Positions 52,520 through 64,000 of a stretch of 64,000 nucleotides of DNA are shown here, in pieces. Positions within the stretch are counted from its first letter, which is position 1; each line of letters opens with the position of its first letter. The translations under genes were made by a program, and so were the position numbers. The notes below the pieces were generated by a model. That model was not told the origin of the DNA, ran no database searches, and saw only the letters and a program-made list of their open reading frames with translations. This stretch comes from Salinisphaera shabanensis E1L3A (GTDB lineage Bacteria > Pseudomonadota > Gammaproteobacteria > Nevskiales > Salinisphaeraceae), in the NCBI RefSeq assembly GCF_000215955.2, contig NZ_AFNV02000016.1, positions 1 through 64,000 of the forward strand, written 5' to 3'.

Positions 52520-53283
52520 GGCCGAGGTTTGACGGGCGCCGTGTCGCTCGGGTGACATTCGAGATAGAGCAGCGTCGCACCGACCACCGCTGCCGGCATG
52601 ACGACGAGATTGGCCAGCGGCAGCGCCGTCATGAATGTCACCAGGCTGCCAAAGCCCAGATGGCGCCAGCGTCGTTCACGCATGCGCAGTATCTTGTCGT
52701 CAAAGCGCAGTCCGCGGTTGGCCATCGGCTGATCGAGATACTCGAACGAGAGCATGAACGCACCGAACACGAACCATAGCGGCGCGATGGCCAGATTGGC
52801 GCCCGGAATGAAGAACAGCGCCAGGCTGACGATGGCCAGCATGAGTGCTCGTGCGAAGTAATAGCGCAATCGACGTAATTCCCCGAACAGTCCGTCGGCC
52901 ATTTCTCGCGCCAGGCTCATGCCCGACTCCGGCGCGGCTCCAGTCACAAGGCGCTCGACCTGCGCCGATAGCAGGCCGTTGAAGGGGCTGGCGATGAGGT
53001 TGGCCAAAAGAGTAAAGACGTAACAGAACGCCAGACTTGCCAATAGCACACCGACCCACCAGAGCAGCGTTTCCAGCCAGGCCAGCCAGTTCGGCAGGCC
53101 GGACAGCCATGCATCGAGCCAGCTGTCGAGCTGCCAGCCGAGCAGCGATACGAGTGCGGTGATCAAAACGATATTGATCAGGATCGGAATCACCACGTAG
53201 CGGCGTAGCGATGGCTCACGCAGCATGCGAAAGCCCCGTAGCAGGTAGGCCGGGCCGGCGCTGAATTCGGTGATCGGATTCAT
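52516..53283 (-). CDS. cysZ: CysZ/EI24 family sulfate permease
   Basis: CysZ is an inner-membrane protein for sulfate uptake in cysteine synthesis. The 255-residue protein begins PITEFSAGPAYLLRGFRMLREP, has about four to six hydrophobic segments, and the family stretches FTLLANLIASPFNGLLSAQVERLV and FFIPGANLAIAPLWFVFGAFMLSFEYLDQPMANRGLRF. The true start is the ATG at 53283; the frame stays open far upstream, across the divergent lipoprotein gene, without conserved content. It is divergent from the lipoprotein gene by 112 bases. Confidence 0.9.
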   Translation of the reverse strand: MNPITEFSAGPAYLLRGFRMLREPSLRRYVVIPILINIVLITALVSLLGWQLDSWLDAWLSGLPNWLAWLETLLWWVGVLLASLAFCYVFTLLANLIASPFNGLLSAQVERLVTGAAPESGMSLAREMADGLFGELRRLRYYFARALMLAIVSLALFFIPGANLAIAPLWFVFGAFMLSFEYLDQPMANRGLRFDDKILRMRERRWRHLGFGSLVTFMTALPLANLVVMPAAVVGATLLYLECHPSDTAPVKPRP

Positions 53284-53395
53284 CGTGCGTTCGGGTAGTT
53301 TGAATAGAATTCGGCGTATTGATCTGGCCGGCGTATTCAAACGAAGTGCCGCGCCGCTTTCGATCGTGAGTGTAGAACAACCCAGGGGAATGCCC

Positions 53396-54076
53396 ATGAA
53401 CAACCCGCGCTTGCAATGGTTTGCCGCGCTACTGTGCTGTGTCGCGTTGGCTTTGAGCGCTTGCTCCCAAGACAACGGCGAGCAGGCCCAGGCACAACTG
53501 CAGGAAGCCAACGCCGAACTCGAAGCCGCACAGGCCAAGGTTGAGGCTGCCCAGAAGGCGCAGGCACAAGCCGAAGCGCGCGAAGAAAAGGCAGCGGCCG
53601 AAAAGCAGGTCGCCGAAGCCAAGTCCGAACAACGCGAAGCCGCGCAGCAGCAGATGCAAGCCGCGAAGAAGTCGGACACGGCCACCCAGCAAGCCCGCGC
53701 CGATGCCCGTGAAGAGGCTAAAACCAACGAGCAGCCGGTCTGCAGCGATTGCGGCACCGTCAGTTCGATTACGCCTGTCACCACCAACGGTGATCCGAGC
53801 TTGATCGGCAGTGTTGCCGGCGGTGTGGCAGGTGCCGTGGTCGGCAGCCAGATCGGTAGCGGTTCGGGCAAGACAATTGCCCAGATCGCCGGCACGGTCG
53901 GCGGCGTGTTCGCGGGCCGCGAGGTCGAAAAGCGCGTCAAGCGCAAAACGATTTATCAGGTGGCCGTGGCAATGGACGCGGGCGGCTCGCGCAGCGTGAA
54001 TGTCGATACGGCCGACAGCATCAGCCCCGGCACGCGTGTGCGCGTTCAGGGCAACAGCCTGATTCTCATGCGCTAG
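53396..54076 (+). CDS. Glycine-zipper outer membrane lipoprotein
   Basis: A 226-residue predicted lipoprotein with lipobox ALSAC, then an Ala/Glu/Gln-rich coiled coil (about residues 26-105), and a C-terminal domain with a glycine zipper (SVAGGVAGAVVGSQIGSGSG and AGTVGGVFAGREVEKR), resembling the 17-kDa antigen and SlyB-like 2TM families, plus a small basic beta-like end. Such proteins are generally associated with the cell envelope; a precise role is unknown. ATG at 53396 is 7 bases after AGGGGA. It is divergent from cysZ. Confidence 0.85.
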   Translation: MNNPRLQWFAALLCCVALALSACSQDNGEQAQAQLQEANAELEAAQAKVEAAQKAQAQAEAREEKAAAEKQVAEAKSEQREAAQQQMQAAKKSDTATQQARADAREEAKTNEQPVCSDCGTVSSITPVTTNGDPSLIGSVAGGVAGAVVGSQIGSGSGKTIAQIAGTVGGVFAGREVEKRVKRKTIYQVAVAMDAGGSRSVNVDTADSISPGTRVRVQGNSLILMR

Positions 54077-54079
54077 GCA

Positions 54080-54118
54080 AAAGGCCCATGCCCGGTCGCT
54101 GCACGGCCGGGCATGGGC
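54080..54118 (-). terminator. Long hairpin, probable queF terminator
   Basis: A perfect 12-bp stem (54084-54095 with 54107-54118) has an 11-base loop. On the minus strand it is followed by CTTTT, so it probably ends queF; in the plus direction there is no T-run, though the lipoprotein gene ends just before it. Confidence 0.75.
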
Positions 54119-54124
54119 GTCGAC

Positions 54125-54514
54125 TTACGGCAGATGGACCGGCGTGCCGGGATGCCAGTTATCGGCGCGATGATCGACGATCACGGTGGTATCGATACCG
54201 CCGCGCATCCAGAATTCGGCGCGCAGGCGCATGAAGCGCGGCTGGGTCGCCGCGACCAGATCCGCGAGAATCCGATTCGTGACCGCTTCATGAAAGGCGC
54301 CTTCATCGCGGAACGACCAGACATACAGCTTGAGCGATTTCAGCTCGACACAGCTCGCCTCCGGCACATATTCGAGATACAGCGTGGCAAAGTCGGGCTG
54401 GCCGGTCTTCGGGCACAGGCAGGTGAATTCCGGAATACGCATACGGATCGTGTAATCGCGCTCCGGCGTCGGGTTGGGAAACGTTTCGAGATCGCGGCTC
54501 GGTTGGGTCGACAT
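54125..54514 (-). CDS. queF: NADPH-dependent 7-cyano-7-deazaguanine reductase QueF
   Basis: QueF reduces preQ0 to preQ1 with NADPH in queuosine synthesis. The 129-residue protein is the short, unimodular type, unlike the 280-residue form of Escherichia coli. The tunnel-fold family motifs are visible: [16 protein letters not shown] with the catalytic Cys and Asp, the NADPH motif [23 protein letters not shown] (E-S/L-K-S/L-K pattern), and the C-terminal [12 protein letters not shown]. It is divergent from smc, with a perfect 10-bp palindrome in between. The queH gene at 18.6 kb acts later in the pathway. Confidence 0.96.
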   Translation of the reverse strand: MSTQPSRDLETFPNPTPERDYTIRMRIPEFTCLCPKTGQPDFATLYLEYVPEASCVELKSLKLYVWSFRDEGAFHEAVTNRILADLVAATQPRFMRLRAEFWMRGGIDTTVIVDHRADNWHPGTPVHLP

Positions 54515-54551
54515 CGGCTCTCCGTGAACTACACGCTTTTAGTCGCAATTT

Positions 54552-54577
54552 AGCCCGCTAGGTTACACTAGCGGGCT
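54552..54577. repeat. Perfect 10-bp inverted repeat between queF and smc
   Basis: Arms 54552-54561 and 54568-54577 are fully complementary with a 6-base loop. The repeat is in the 166-base gap between divergent queF and smc and follows no gene end, so it is not an ordinary terminator. It could be an operator or a leader attenuator (three T follow on the plus strand). Confidence 0.7.
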
Positions 54578-54680
54578 TTGCGTTCGCCCATCAGCCGGAG
54601 GCCGATTTGCGCCGCCGTATTCCACAACGCGACGAAATCGTACGTCGACGCGGCCAGCGCGCGAGTCAGGTGCGCCGCTC

Positions 54681-57600
54681 ATGCGTCTGACCTCGATCCG
54701 GCTGGCCGGTTTCAAGTCGTTCGTCGACCCAGCAACGCTCGCGCTGAACTCCAACCTCACCGGTGTGGTCGGGCCCAACGGCTGTGGTAAATCCAACGTA
54801 ATCGACGCGGTACGCTGGGTCACGGGCGAATCGAGCGCGCGCCAGCTGCGTGGCGAGGCGCTGGAAGACGTCATTTTCAACGGCTCCAAGGCACGCAAGC
54901 CGGTTGGCCGCGCGTCGGTCGAACTCAAGTTCGACAACAGCGATGCCACGCTCACCGGGCAGTACGGCGCTTTCAGCGAAATATCGGTCAAGCGCGAACT
55001 TTCACGTGATGGCGGCTCGCGCTACTACATCAACGGTACGAAATCGCGCCGACGTGATGTGATCGATCTGTTTTTGGGTACCGGTCTAGGCGGGCGCAGC
55101 AATTACGCGGTGATCGAGCAGGGTGCGGTCAATCGACTGATCGAAGCCAAGCCCGAAGACATGCGTCAGGTGCTCGAAGAAGCGGCCGGTATTTCCAAGT
55201 ACAAGGAACGCCGGCGCGAGACCGAAAACCGGATGCGCCACACGCGTGAGAATCTCGACCGCCTCAACGATCTGATCGGCGAAGTCACTCAACGTCTGGG
55301 CGTACTCAAGCGTCAGGCTGCCAACGCCGAAAAATACAAACAGTTCAAGGCCGAAGAACGGCGCCTGCGGGCCGAATTACTCGCCTTGCGCTGGGCCGCT
55401 GAAAACGAAAAGGTGGAAGTCGCCGAAGGGCGTTTGCGCGCAAGCGAACATGAATTGCGCGAAGCGATCTCCACCCAGCGCAGCGCGCAGCAGGCGCGCG
55501 CAGCCGAAGCCGAAAGCCAGCAGAAGGCCATGGGCGCGGTGCAGACACAACAAGCCGCGTTCTACGACGCCCAGGCGCAGGCATCGCGTATCGCCCAGGC
55601 GTTGGCGCATGCCAAGGAAATGCGCGAGTTGCGCGAGCGCGAGCGCGACGAACTGGTCGAACGCCGTGACGCCTTGGCGAAACGCATTGCTGAAGACGAA
55701 CACGCCGAGCACGACACTGTATCGGCGGCCGAAGCGATCGCAACCGAACACGACGAGGCGCAGCGCGCACTGACGCAGGCGCGCGAGGCGCTCGATGGCG
55801 CCGAAAAGGCCGCTCGCGAGGCGGAGTCCGCTTGGGACGCACATAACAGCGCTGAGCAGAACCCGGTTCAGCAGCTTGACGCCGAACGTCGGCGCGCACG
55901 CTATGCGGAAGAACGTGTCCAGCAGCTCGGCGCCCGGCGCGACAAGCGCCGCGGCGAACGCGACAAGCTCGATGATGAAGATACCGGTGATCTGGCGGCC
56001 GGCGCCCGCGATATTGAAAGCCGGGCCGGTCAGCTCGCCGAAGACGAAAAAACGGCTGCAAACCAGGCCGAATCCGACGACGCATTGCGTGCCGCGATCA
56101 ACGACGCCGAGGCCGATGTAGAAGCACGCCGTACCCAGCTGGGTGAAACGCGTGCGCGCCTCGCTTCGGAGCGCCAGCTCCAGCAGTCCGTACTGCGCGA
56201 AGACGATGCCACGCTGGCCCAGTGGCTGGCCGATAATGCCCAAACCGAAGCCGCCGGTGTCGCGCGGCGCGTGAAAGTGCGTGGACCCTGGCAAACCGCG
56301 GCGGAGGCGGTGCTGGGTCCCTGGCTGCGCGGTTTCGTGGTCGAGCGTTTACCGGCGCTGGCGGGCGATTGGCCGAGTGAGTCGCTCACGCTGGTTGAAT
56401 CCGGGCCGGCGGATCCGGTCGGCGCAGCGCGCGGGCCCGCCGATACGCCGAGCCTGGCCGAAGGCATCGAAGCGCCGGCGGTGATCGCGGCTTTGGCTGC
56501 GCGCGTGTTCGTTGTCGACGATCTGGCGGCTGCGCTCGAGTACCGCCATGAACTCACCGAAGATCAGCGTTTCGTTACGCTCGATGGCTGTTGTATCGGT
56601 CCGCACAGCCTTGTCACCCCGGCTGCGGGTTCGGCCGAGCAAGGCGTGCTCGAGCGCGAACAGCGTATCGAAACTCTGGCCGTCCAGATCGACGCCGAAC
56701 AGGCCGAGCTGGACAGCCTGCAGGAGACGCTTGATGGCCAGCGCGAACAGCGCGACGAACGCCGTGAACAAAGGCGCGCGCTCGAACAGCGCATCGCCCA
56801 GGCACGGCGTGAACTCGAAGCCGCCCGCGCCGAACAACAGGGGCGCGAAATCCGCGCAGAACAGCTGGCGCGCCGTCGTAAGGAACTCGATAACGAACTC
56901 GCCGATCTCGAAAACCAGATCACAGAAGCGGCAGGCGAATTCGAGCGTCTGAGCGCCCAGGTCACCGCGCTTGAAGACAAAGCCGAAGCGTTCAGCGCGG
57001 CTCGGCGCGAGGCCCAGGCACAGCTGGCCGAAAGCCGGGCCGCGCGGGATGCCGCGCGTAAAGCCTATGCGCAGGCCGAGCGTGCGTTGCGCGAGATCGA
57101 AACGCGCAGCGAACAAAACCGCAGTCGCGCCGAGTCGATCGCCCAGCGTCTGGCGGATACGCGCGATGCCCGTTCGGATGTCGAAACCCGTCTGGCCGGT
57201 TTCGACGACGACTCGGCAGCGAGCGACAAAGAGGCCACACCGGCGCCGGATGAAAGTGAGCACGAACAGGCGCTCGAAGCGCAACATCGCGCCGAGCGCG
57301 AGCTGCGCGCCGCGCGCGAGTCGCTCAAGGCCAGCGAAAAAGCCCTCGACGAGGCTTCACAGCGGCAGATGCAGGCCGAGCAGGGCGTCGAGACGGCGCG
57401 CGAAGGTCTGCAACAGGCCAAGATCGATGTCGAAACCACCCGCGTACGGCGTGCCGGCATCGCCGAACAGATCGAAGAGCTGGGCGAAACACCGGCCGCG
57501 CTCGTGGCGAACCTCGAAGACGGGGCGACGATTGAAACCCGTACTGCGGCGATTGAAACGATCGAGCGCAAGATCCAGCGGCTGGGCGCGATCAATCTCG

Positions 57601-58193
57601 CCGCGATCGAGGAATACGACGCCGAGGCCGAGCGCGAGCGCTACCTGGGCGAGCAGCATGCCGATCTGAGCGAAGCGCTGGAAACGCTGGAGACGGCGAT
57701 CGCGCGCATCGATCGTGAAACCCGCGCGCGCTTCAAGGCAACCTACGAACAGGTCAATGAACGCTTTGCCGGCATGTTCCCGGAATTGTTCGGTGGCGGC
57801 GAGGCTGCACTCGAACTCACCGAGGACGATTGGCTGGTGACCGGCATTCGCGTCATGGCGCGCCCACCCGGCAAACGCAACGCCTCGATCCAGATGTTGT
57901 CGGGCGGGGAGAAAGCGTTGACCGCGGTTGCGCTATTATTCGCCCTATTCGAACTCAACCCGGCACCGTTTTGTATGCTGGACGAGATCGATGCGCCGCT
58001 CGACGATGCCAACGTGTCGCGTTTTTGCGAACTCGTGCGGCGTATGTCGGCACAGGTTCAGTTCATCGTGATTACGCACAATAAGCTGACGATGTCGCTC
58101 GCCGAGCAATTGCACGGCGTGACCATGGCCGAGCCGGGTGTTTCCCGGCTGGTCAGCGTCGATATCGATCAGGCCCTCGACATGGCCGGCTGA
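54681..58193 (+). CDS. smc: Chromosome segregation protein SMC
   Basis: SMC is the ATPase that organises and segregates chromosomes. The 1170-residue protein has an N-terminal Walker A (GPNGCGKSN, 31-39) and R-loop, long coiled coils, a hinge at about residues 510-660, and a C-terminal ATPase head with the LSGGEKALTAVALLFALF signature and Walker B CMLDEIDAPLDDANV. Enteric bacteria use MukB instead; SMC here fits a non-enteric gammaproteobacterium. It is followed by zipA and ligA, a conserved trio. scpA and scpB are not in the window. Confidence 0.98.
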   Translation: MRLTSIRLAGFKSFVDPATLALNSNLTGVVGPNGCGKSNVIDAVRWVTGESSARQLRGEALEDVIFNGSKARKPVGRASVELKFDNSDATLTGQYGAFSEISVKRELSRDGGSRYYINGTKSRRRDVIDLFLGTGLGGRSNYAVIEQGAVNRLIEAKPEDMRQVLEEAAGISKYKERRRETENRMRHTRENLDRLNDLIGEVTQRLGVLKRQAANAEKYKQFKAEERRLRAELLALRWAAENEKVEVAEGRLRASEHELREAISTQRSAQQARAAEAESQQKAMGAVQTQQAAFYDAQAQASRIAQALAHAKEMRELRERERDELVERRDALAKRIAEDEHAEHDTVSAAEAIATEHDEAQRALTQAREALDGAEKAAREAESAWDAHNSAEQNPVQQLDAERRRARYAEERVQQLGARRDKRRGERDKLDDEDTGDLAAGARDIESRAGQLAEDEKTAANQAESDDALRAAINDAEADVEARRTQLGETRARLASERQLQQSVLREDDATLAQWLADNAQTEAAGVARRVKVRGPWQTAAEAVLGPWLRGFVVERLPALAGDWPSESLTLVESGPADPVGAARGPADTPSLAEGIEAPAVIAALAARVFVVDDLAAALEYRHELTEDQRFVTLDGCCIGPHSLVTPAAGSAEQGVLEREQRIETLAVQIDAEQAELDSLQETLDGQREQRDERREQRRALEQRIAQARRELEAARAEQQGREIRAEQLARRRKELDNELADLENQITEAAGEFERLSAQVTALEDKAEAFSAARREAQAQLAESRAARDAARKAYAQAERALREIETRSEQNRSRAESIAQRLADTRDARSDVETRLAGFDDDSAASDKEATPAPDESEHEQALEAQHRAERELRAARESLKASEKALDEASQRQMQAEQGVETAREGLQQAKIDVETTRVRRAGIAEQIEELGETPAALVANLEDGATIETRTAAIETIERKIQRLGAINLAAIEEYDAEAERERYLGEQHADLSEALETLETAIARIDRETRARFKATYEQVNERFAGMFPELFGGGEAALELTEDDWLVTGIRVMARPPGKRNASIQMLSGGEKALTAVALLFALFELNPAPFCMLDEIDAPLDDANVSRFCELVRRMSAQVQFIVITHNKLTMSLAEQLHGVTMAEPGVSRLVSVDIDQALDMAG

Positions 58194-58227
58194 GCCGGCG
58201 CCACGCAACTCATCAATACAAGCGCCT

Positions 58228-61214
<2,987 letters not shown>

Positions 61215-61311
61215 GCAAACCCGTGGTTTGCCGCGCGCCGGTGCCGGCTTAATATTCGTATCGATCATTCCACGATGGCCATCGGCCGCCGCGCCGCACA
61301 AGGAACCCGCC

Positions 61312-61608
61312 ATGCCGCTGCCTGTTTTCAAACGTGTTGCCCTTATCACCGTGGGCGCTGTGGCACTTTCCGGCTGCAGCACCTTGTTCGTATCCCCCAG
61401 CGACAGCCGCTGTGCGCGTGATCTGGCCGAAGTCGAACGCGCAGCGGCCGCCGCGCGTCAGGCTCTGGCCGAAGGGGTCGATGCCGAACAGCGCCAGCCC
61501 ATGCTCGATCTGCTGGTGGACGCTGCCGATCAGGCGCGCGCAAGCTGTGGTTATGAAAAACCGGATACGCCGTCGTCGCAGCGCGCACGCCAGCCCAAGG
61601 CCGGCTAG
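61312..61608 (+). CDS. Small hypothetical lipoprotein
   Basis: A 98-residue protein with a signal peptide and lipobox ALSGC (Cys at about position 22), followed by a short Ala-rich helical region with two more cysteines (SRCARDLAEVERAAAAARQAL and RASCGYE). An AAGGA site precedes the ATG by 8 bases. It has no family I can name. It lies 97 bases after ligA, so it may be read from the same transcript. Confidence 0.7.
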   Translation: MPLPVFKRVALITVGAVALSGCSTLFVSPSDSRCARDLAEVERAAAAARQALAEGVDAEQRQPMLDLLVDAADQARASCGYEKPDTPSSQRARQPKAG

Positions 61609-61694
61609 CGCTCATCGTCGCACGCTTGTACGCGACCACGGCAGCGCTTACGCTTAGCCGCCGTTTGTTTATTCGTTCACACAGGTAGAATCTC

Positions 61695-62096
61695 GTGGCG
61701 CTTAGCTGGCTTGAAGTCACCACCGATGAAGTACAGTCCAAACTCGGCGCGAACGAGCGCCTGGCCGAACGGCGTGCCACGATCGAGAAGCAGGCCCGCG
61801 AGACGGTGAAGTCTCTGGTCGAACCGGCGTTTCGAGAAGCGGCCGAGGCCGACGGCTGGGAATACTTCGAACAATCGCATACGGAATGGTCGGTCGTGCG
61901 CTGCGGGATCCATAGCCCGGGCGAGGTCGGCCGTGACCCGAGCGTGGCTTTTCGCATTGCCGAGTTCGATGCCTACCAGCCGCTGGTGATTCTGCGTCGC
62001 AAGGCCGAAGGCGCGGCCGCACAGCCCAGCGCCGAGATCGTGAAACTCGACAAGCTGGATGCGGCGACGCTCGACCGGTTTCTTACCGACAGCTGA
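61695..62096 (+). CDS. Hypothetical protein
   Basis: A 133-residue soluble protein with no signal peptide or membrane helix. The first half is helical and charged (LGANERLAERRATIEKQARETVKSLVEPAFREA), the second shows EQSHTEWSVVRCGIHSPGEVGRD and a beta-like FRIAEFDAYQPLVILRRKAEG. I do not recognise the family. The start is a GTG at 61695 with a poor ribosome site. It lies 86 bases after the small lipoprotein and is convergent with the TonB receptor gene. Confidence 0.6.
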   Translation: MALSWLEVTTDEVQSKLGANERLAERRATIEKQARETVKSLVEPAFREAAEADGWEYFEQSHTEWSVVRCGIHSPGEVGRDPSVAFRIAEFDAYQPLVILRRKAEGAAAQPSAEIVKLDKLDAATLDRFLTDS

Positions 62097-62165
62097 TTGG
62101 TCGTATTCGACAGTTTGCTGAGTGTCGGTGTGGCGTTGCCCGGTTAACCCGGGCCTGTACCGCGA

Positions 62166-64000
62166 TTAAAGCTCGTAGGCCAGGCCGGTATAGAACGTGC
62201 GATCCGGTGCAGGCTCGTAATAGCGCCCGCCAAATGCGTTGATCCGGATATTGTCGAAATAGACCTCGTCGAACATGTTGTCGATGCCGAAATAGACGGT
62301 GAGGTTATCGTCGCCGGCATCGATGGTCTTGCCCACCCGGCCGTTGAATATCCAGGCGTTGTCGATCTTGGCGGTATTGGCGTTGTCGGCATAGAACGAG
62401 CCGGCGTAGCGCATGTCGAGCGTGGCATAACCGACATCGGAATCGCGCCATGCGACTTCCGCGAACAGGCGTTCCTCGGGCAGGCCGGGGATGGCATTGC
62501 CCGCGTAGTCGACGCCGCCGTCGTCGACGAATTCACGATATTCGTAGTCGGCGAGCGTATAGGCGGCCATCGCCGATAGCTCGTCGTTCACGGCGTATTC
62601 CAGTTTTGCTTCCAGACCCTGGCGGCGCGATTTGCCGGAGTTCTGATAGAAATCGCGTCGGCCATCGTCGTTGAAGACAACGAGCTCGTCGCGTACGTCG
62701 ATCCAGAACGCGCTGATCTGGTAGCGCGTGCGGTTGCCGATCTCGCCCTTGGCGCCGATTTCGTATTGCACGGCTTTCTGCGGGTCGAGTTCGCTGTTGA
62801 AACCGCCATTGCCGGCCGGATCGGCGAATTCGGTGAACGTGGGGGATTCGAACGCGTTCGCGACGTTGGCATAGACGCGCTGGCGTTCGGCCCAGGCATA
62901 ACTCAAACCGGCATTGGCCGAAACCTCGTGGTAGGTGCGTGAGCCGGAGTCGTTCGGATCGGTCGCGGTCACGAACGCGTCGTCGATATCGAAATCGAGA
63001 TAGTCGTAGCGTAGGCCGGTGGTGAGTTCCAGATCGGAACTGATCGAGAACACGTTCTGGGCGAACACGCCGATGCTGGTGGCCTGCTGGTCTTCGTCCA
63101 GGCCGAGTGCACCTTTATCGCCGGCGATGTTGTCGTAGCGGGTACGCGCATCCCGCTGAATCTGGGCATCGATACCGGCCACGATCTGGTTTTCGTGGCC
63201 GAATAACGTGTCGAAACGCGTGGTCTGCACGCCACCACCGAAAAAGTCGCGCTCATAAGCCACCACGCCGGCGTCTTCGAAGGGCAGGAACTGGATGAAA
63301 TCGCGGTGGCTATAGAACAGGTTGGCCTGATAACTCTGGTTCTGGGCGAGCTGGTCTTCATACACCAGCCCGATGGTTTGCTGCTCGGCGGACTGGCGCG
63401 CATCAAACGCCAGGTTGGCATCGCGGGCCGAGCGTCGGTCGGATTGTGCCTGTTCCAGCGTCACGCCGCCCGGATCGAGCGTATCCGGCGCATCGAGTAC
63501 GCGGGTAATCAGGCGTAGCGTGCCGGTGGTGCCCACGCGGCGTTCGAGCTTGCCGGTAAGCTGTTGTTTCTTGACCTCGCTATGGGCGCGATAGCCTTCG
63601 ATATCGAGTTGCGAAGCCGTCAGTGCATAGCCCCAGTCGCCGCGTTCGTGCGCGGTTGCGGCTTCGATACGCCGATAACCGTGGCTGCCCACGGTCAGCT
63701 CGCCGCGATCCACTGGCCCGCTCGCCGGTGTCGTCGTGGTGATATCCACCACGCCGCCAGTCGCATTACCGTAAAGCGCTGAAAACGGCCCGCGAATAAC
63801 TTCCAGGCGTTCGACCGCGCCGAGATCGATCGTATCGGTCTGGGCCTGACCGTCGGCCAGCGTTTCGGGAATACCGTCGACCAGTACCTTGACGCCGCGT
63901 ACGCCAAACGCCGAGCGAGCGCCGAAGCCGCGGATCGAGATGCGCAGGTTCTGGGCGAAGTTACTGCCGTTGTTGGCATAGACGCCCGGCGTGCGGTTGA
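62166..64000 (-). CDS. TonB-dependent outer membrane receptor, 5' end outside window
   Basis: A TonB-dependent receptor imports iron complexes or other scarce nutrients across the outer membrane. The frame is open from the stop at 62166 to the right edge, at least 610 residues. The part nearest the edge is a plug domain (TPGVYANNGSNFAQNLRISI, GFGARSAFGVRGVKVLVDGI, LEVIRGPFSALYGNATGG), then the 22-strand barrel with repeated aromatic and Asp/Asn-rich strands and a C-terminal FYTGLAYEL. The signal peptide and TonB box lie outside. The annotated-looking start at 63752 is internal and not real. The substrate is unknown; no regulator or TonB genes are adjacent in view. Confidence 0.93.
   Translation of the reverse strand, partial: NRTPGVYANNGSNFAQNLRISIRGFGARSAFGVRGVKVLVDGIPETLADGQAQTDTIDLGAVERLEVIRGPFSALYGNATGGVVDITTTTPASGPVDRGELTVGSHGYRRIEAATAHERGDWGYALTASQLDIEGYRAHSEVKKQQLTGKLERRVGTTGTLRLITRVLDAPDTLDPGGVTLEQAQSDRRSARDANLAFDARQSAEQQTIGLVYEDQLAQNQSYQANLFYSHRDFIQFLPFEDAGVVAYERDFFGGGVQTTRFDTLFGHENQIVAGIDAQIQRDARTRYDNIAGDKGALGLDEDQQATSIGVFAQNVFSISSDLELTTGLRYDYLDFDIDDAFVTATDPNDSGSRTYHEVSANAGLSYAWAERQRVYANVANAFESPTFTEFADPAGNGGFNSELDPQKAVQYEIGAKGEIGNRTRYQISAFWIDVRDELVVFNDDGRRDFYQNSGKSRRQGLEAKLEYAVNDELSAMAAYTLADYEYREFVDDGGVDYAGNAIPGLPEERLFAEVAWRDSDVGYATLDMRYAGSFYADNANTAKIDNAWIFNGRVGKTIDAGDDNLTVYFGIDNMFDEVYFDNIRINAFGGRYYEPAPDRTFYTGLAYEL

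Noticed and set aside
63695-63979. A 94-residue minus-strand ORF at the right edge
   Set aside because: It is in a different frame from the TonB receptor plug domain, which covers the same bases and is clearly coding.

Overview
The window looks like chromosomal DNA of a GC-rich halophilic or marine gammaproteobacterium. Evidence is a complete ectoine operon (ectABC), a Na+-translocating NADH:quinone reductase operon (nqrABCDEF with apbE and nqrM), SMC with ZipA, PhaR, DksA, and a housekeeping gene order very close to that of Pseudomonas aeruginosa from smpB to pnp. A Salinisphaera-like organism is my guess; the genus is inference. There are no phage genes, transposases or CRISPR arrays.

Layout. 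1-6.1 kb: tmRNA and smpB (minus strand), a sodium:neurotransmitter-type symporter overlapping rnfH (plus), then bamE, recN and nadK (minus). 6.1-15.6 kb: grpE, dnaK, dnaJ, dapB, carA, carB (plus); grpE and dnaK each have a sigma-32-like promoter. 15.7-25.6 kb: a 10-kb accessory block between carB and greA holding ectABC, a small membrane protein, queH, a cation diffusion facilitator, gshA, ubiA, a hypothetical protein and bioA. 25.7-33 kb: greA, yhbY (minus), rlmE, ftsH, folP, glmM, tpiA, secG and tRNA-Leu(GAG). 33-40.8 kb: nqrA (frameshifted as given), nqrB-F, apbE, nqrM and a two-CBS-domain protein, lying between tRNA-Leu and tRNA-fMet. 40.9-50 kb: tRNA-fMet, rimP, nusA, infB, rbfA, truB, rpsO, pnp. 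50-54.5 kb: a predicted small RNA, phaR, dksA, a HAD hydrolase, cysZ, a glycine-zipper lipoprotein and queF. 54.6-61.2 kb: smc, zipA, ligA. 61.3-64 kb: a small lipoprotein, a hypothetical protein and the 3' part of a TonB-dependent receptor running off the right edge.

How the parts fit. The backbone is translation, transcription-elongation and protein quality-control genes. Two of the segments that interrupt it both serve life in salt: ectoine synthesis and a primary sodium pump. ApbE and NqrM next to nqrABCDEF supply the covalent FMN groups and metal-centre maturation that the pump needs. QueH and QueF supply two steps of queuosine synthesis from separate loci.

Most notable observations: (1) a roughly 91-nt intergenic RNA candidate beside phaR (50286-50376, minus) with its own promoter, three stem-loops and an exposed anti-Shine-Dalgarno stretch; (2) ectA has no ATG, GTG or TTG in frame before its conserved N-terminus, which points to an AUU start at 15735; (3) nqrA carries a one-base frameshift at a G-run (33640-33644); (4) the placement of the salt-related blocks inside an otherwise conserved gene order.
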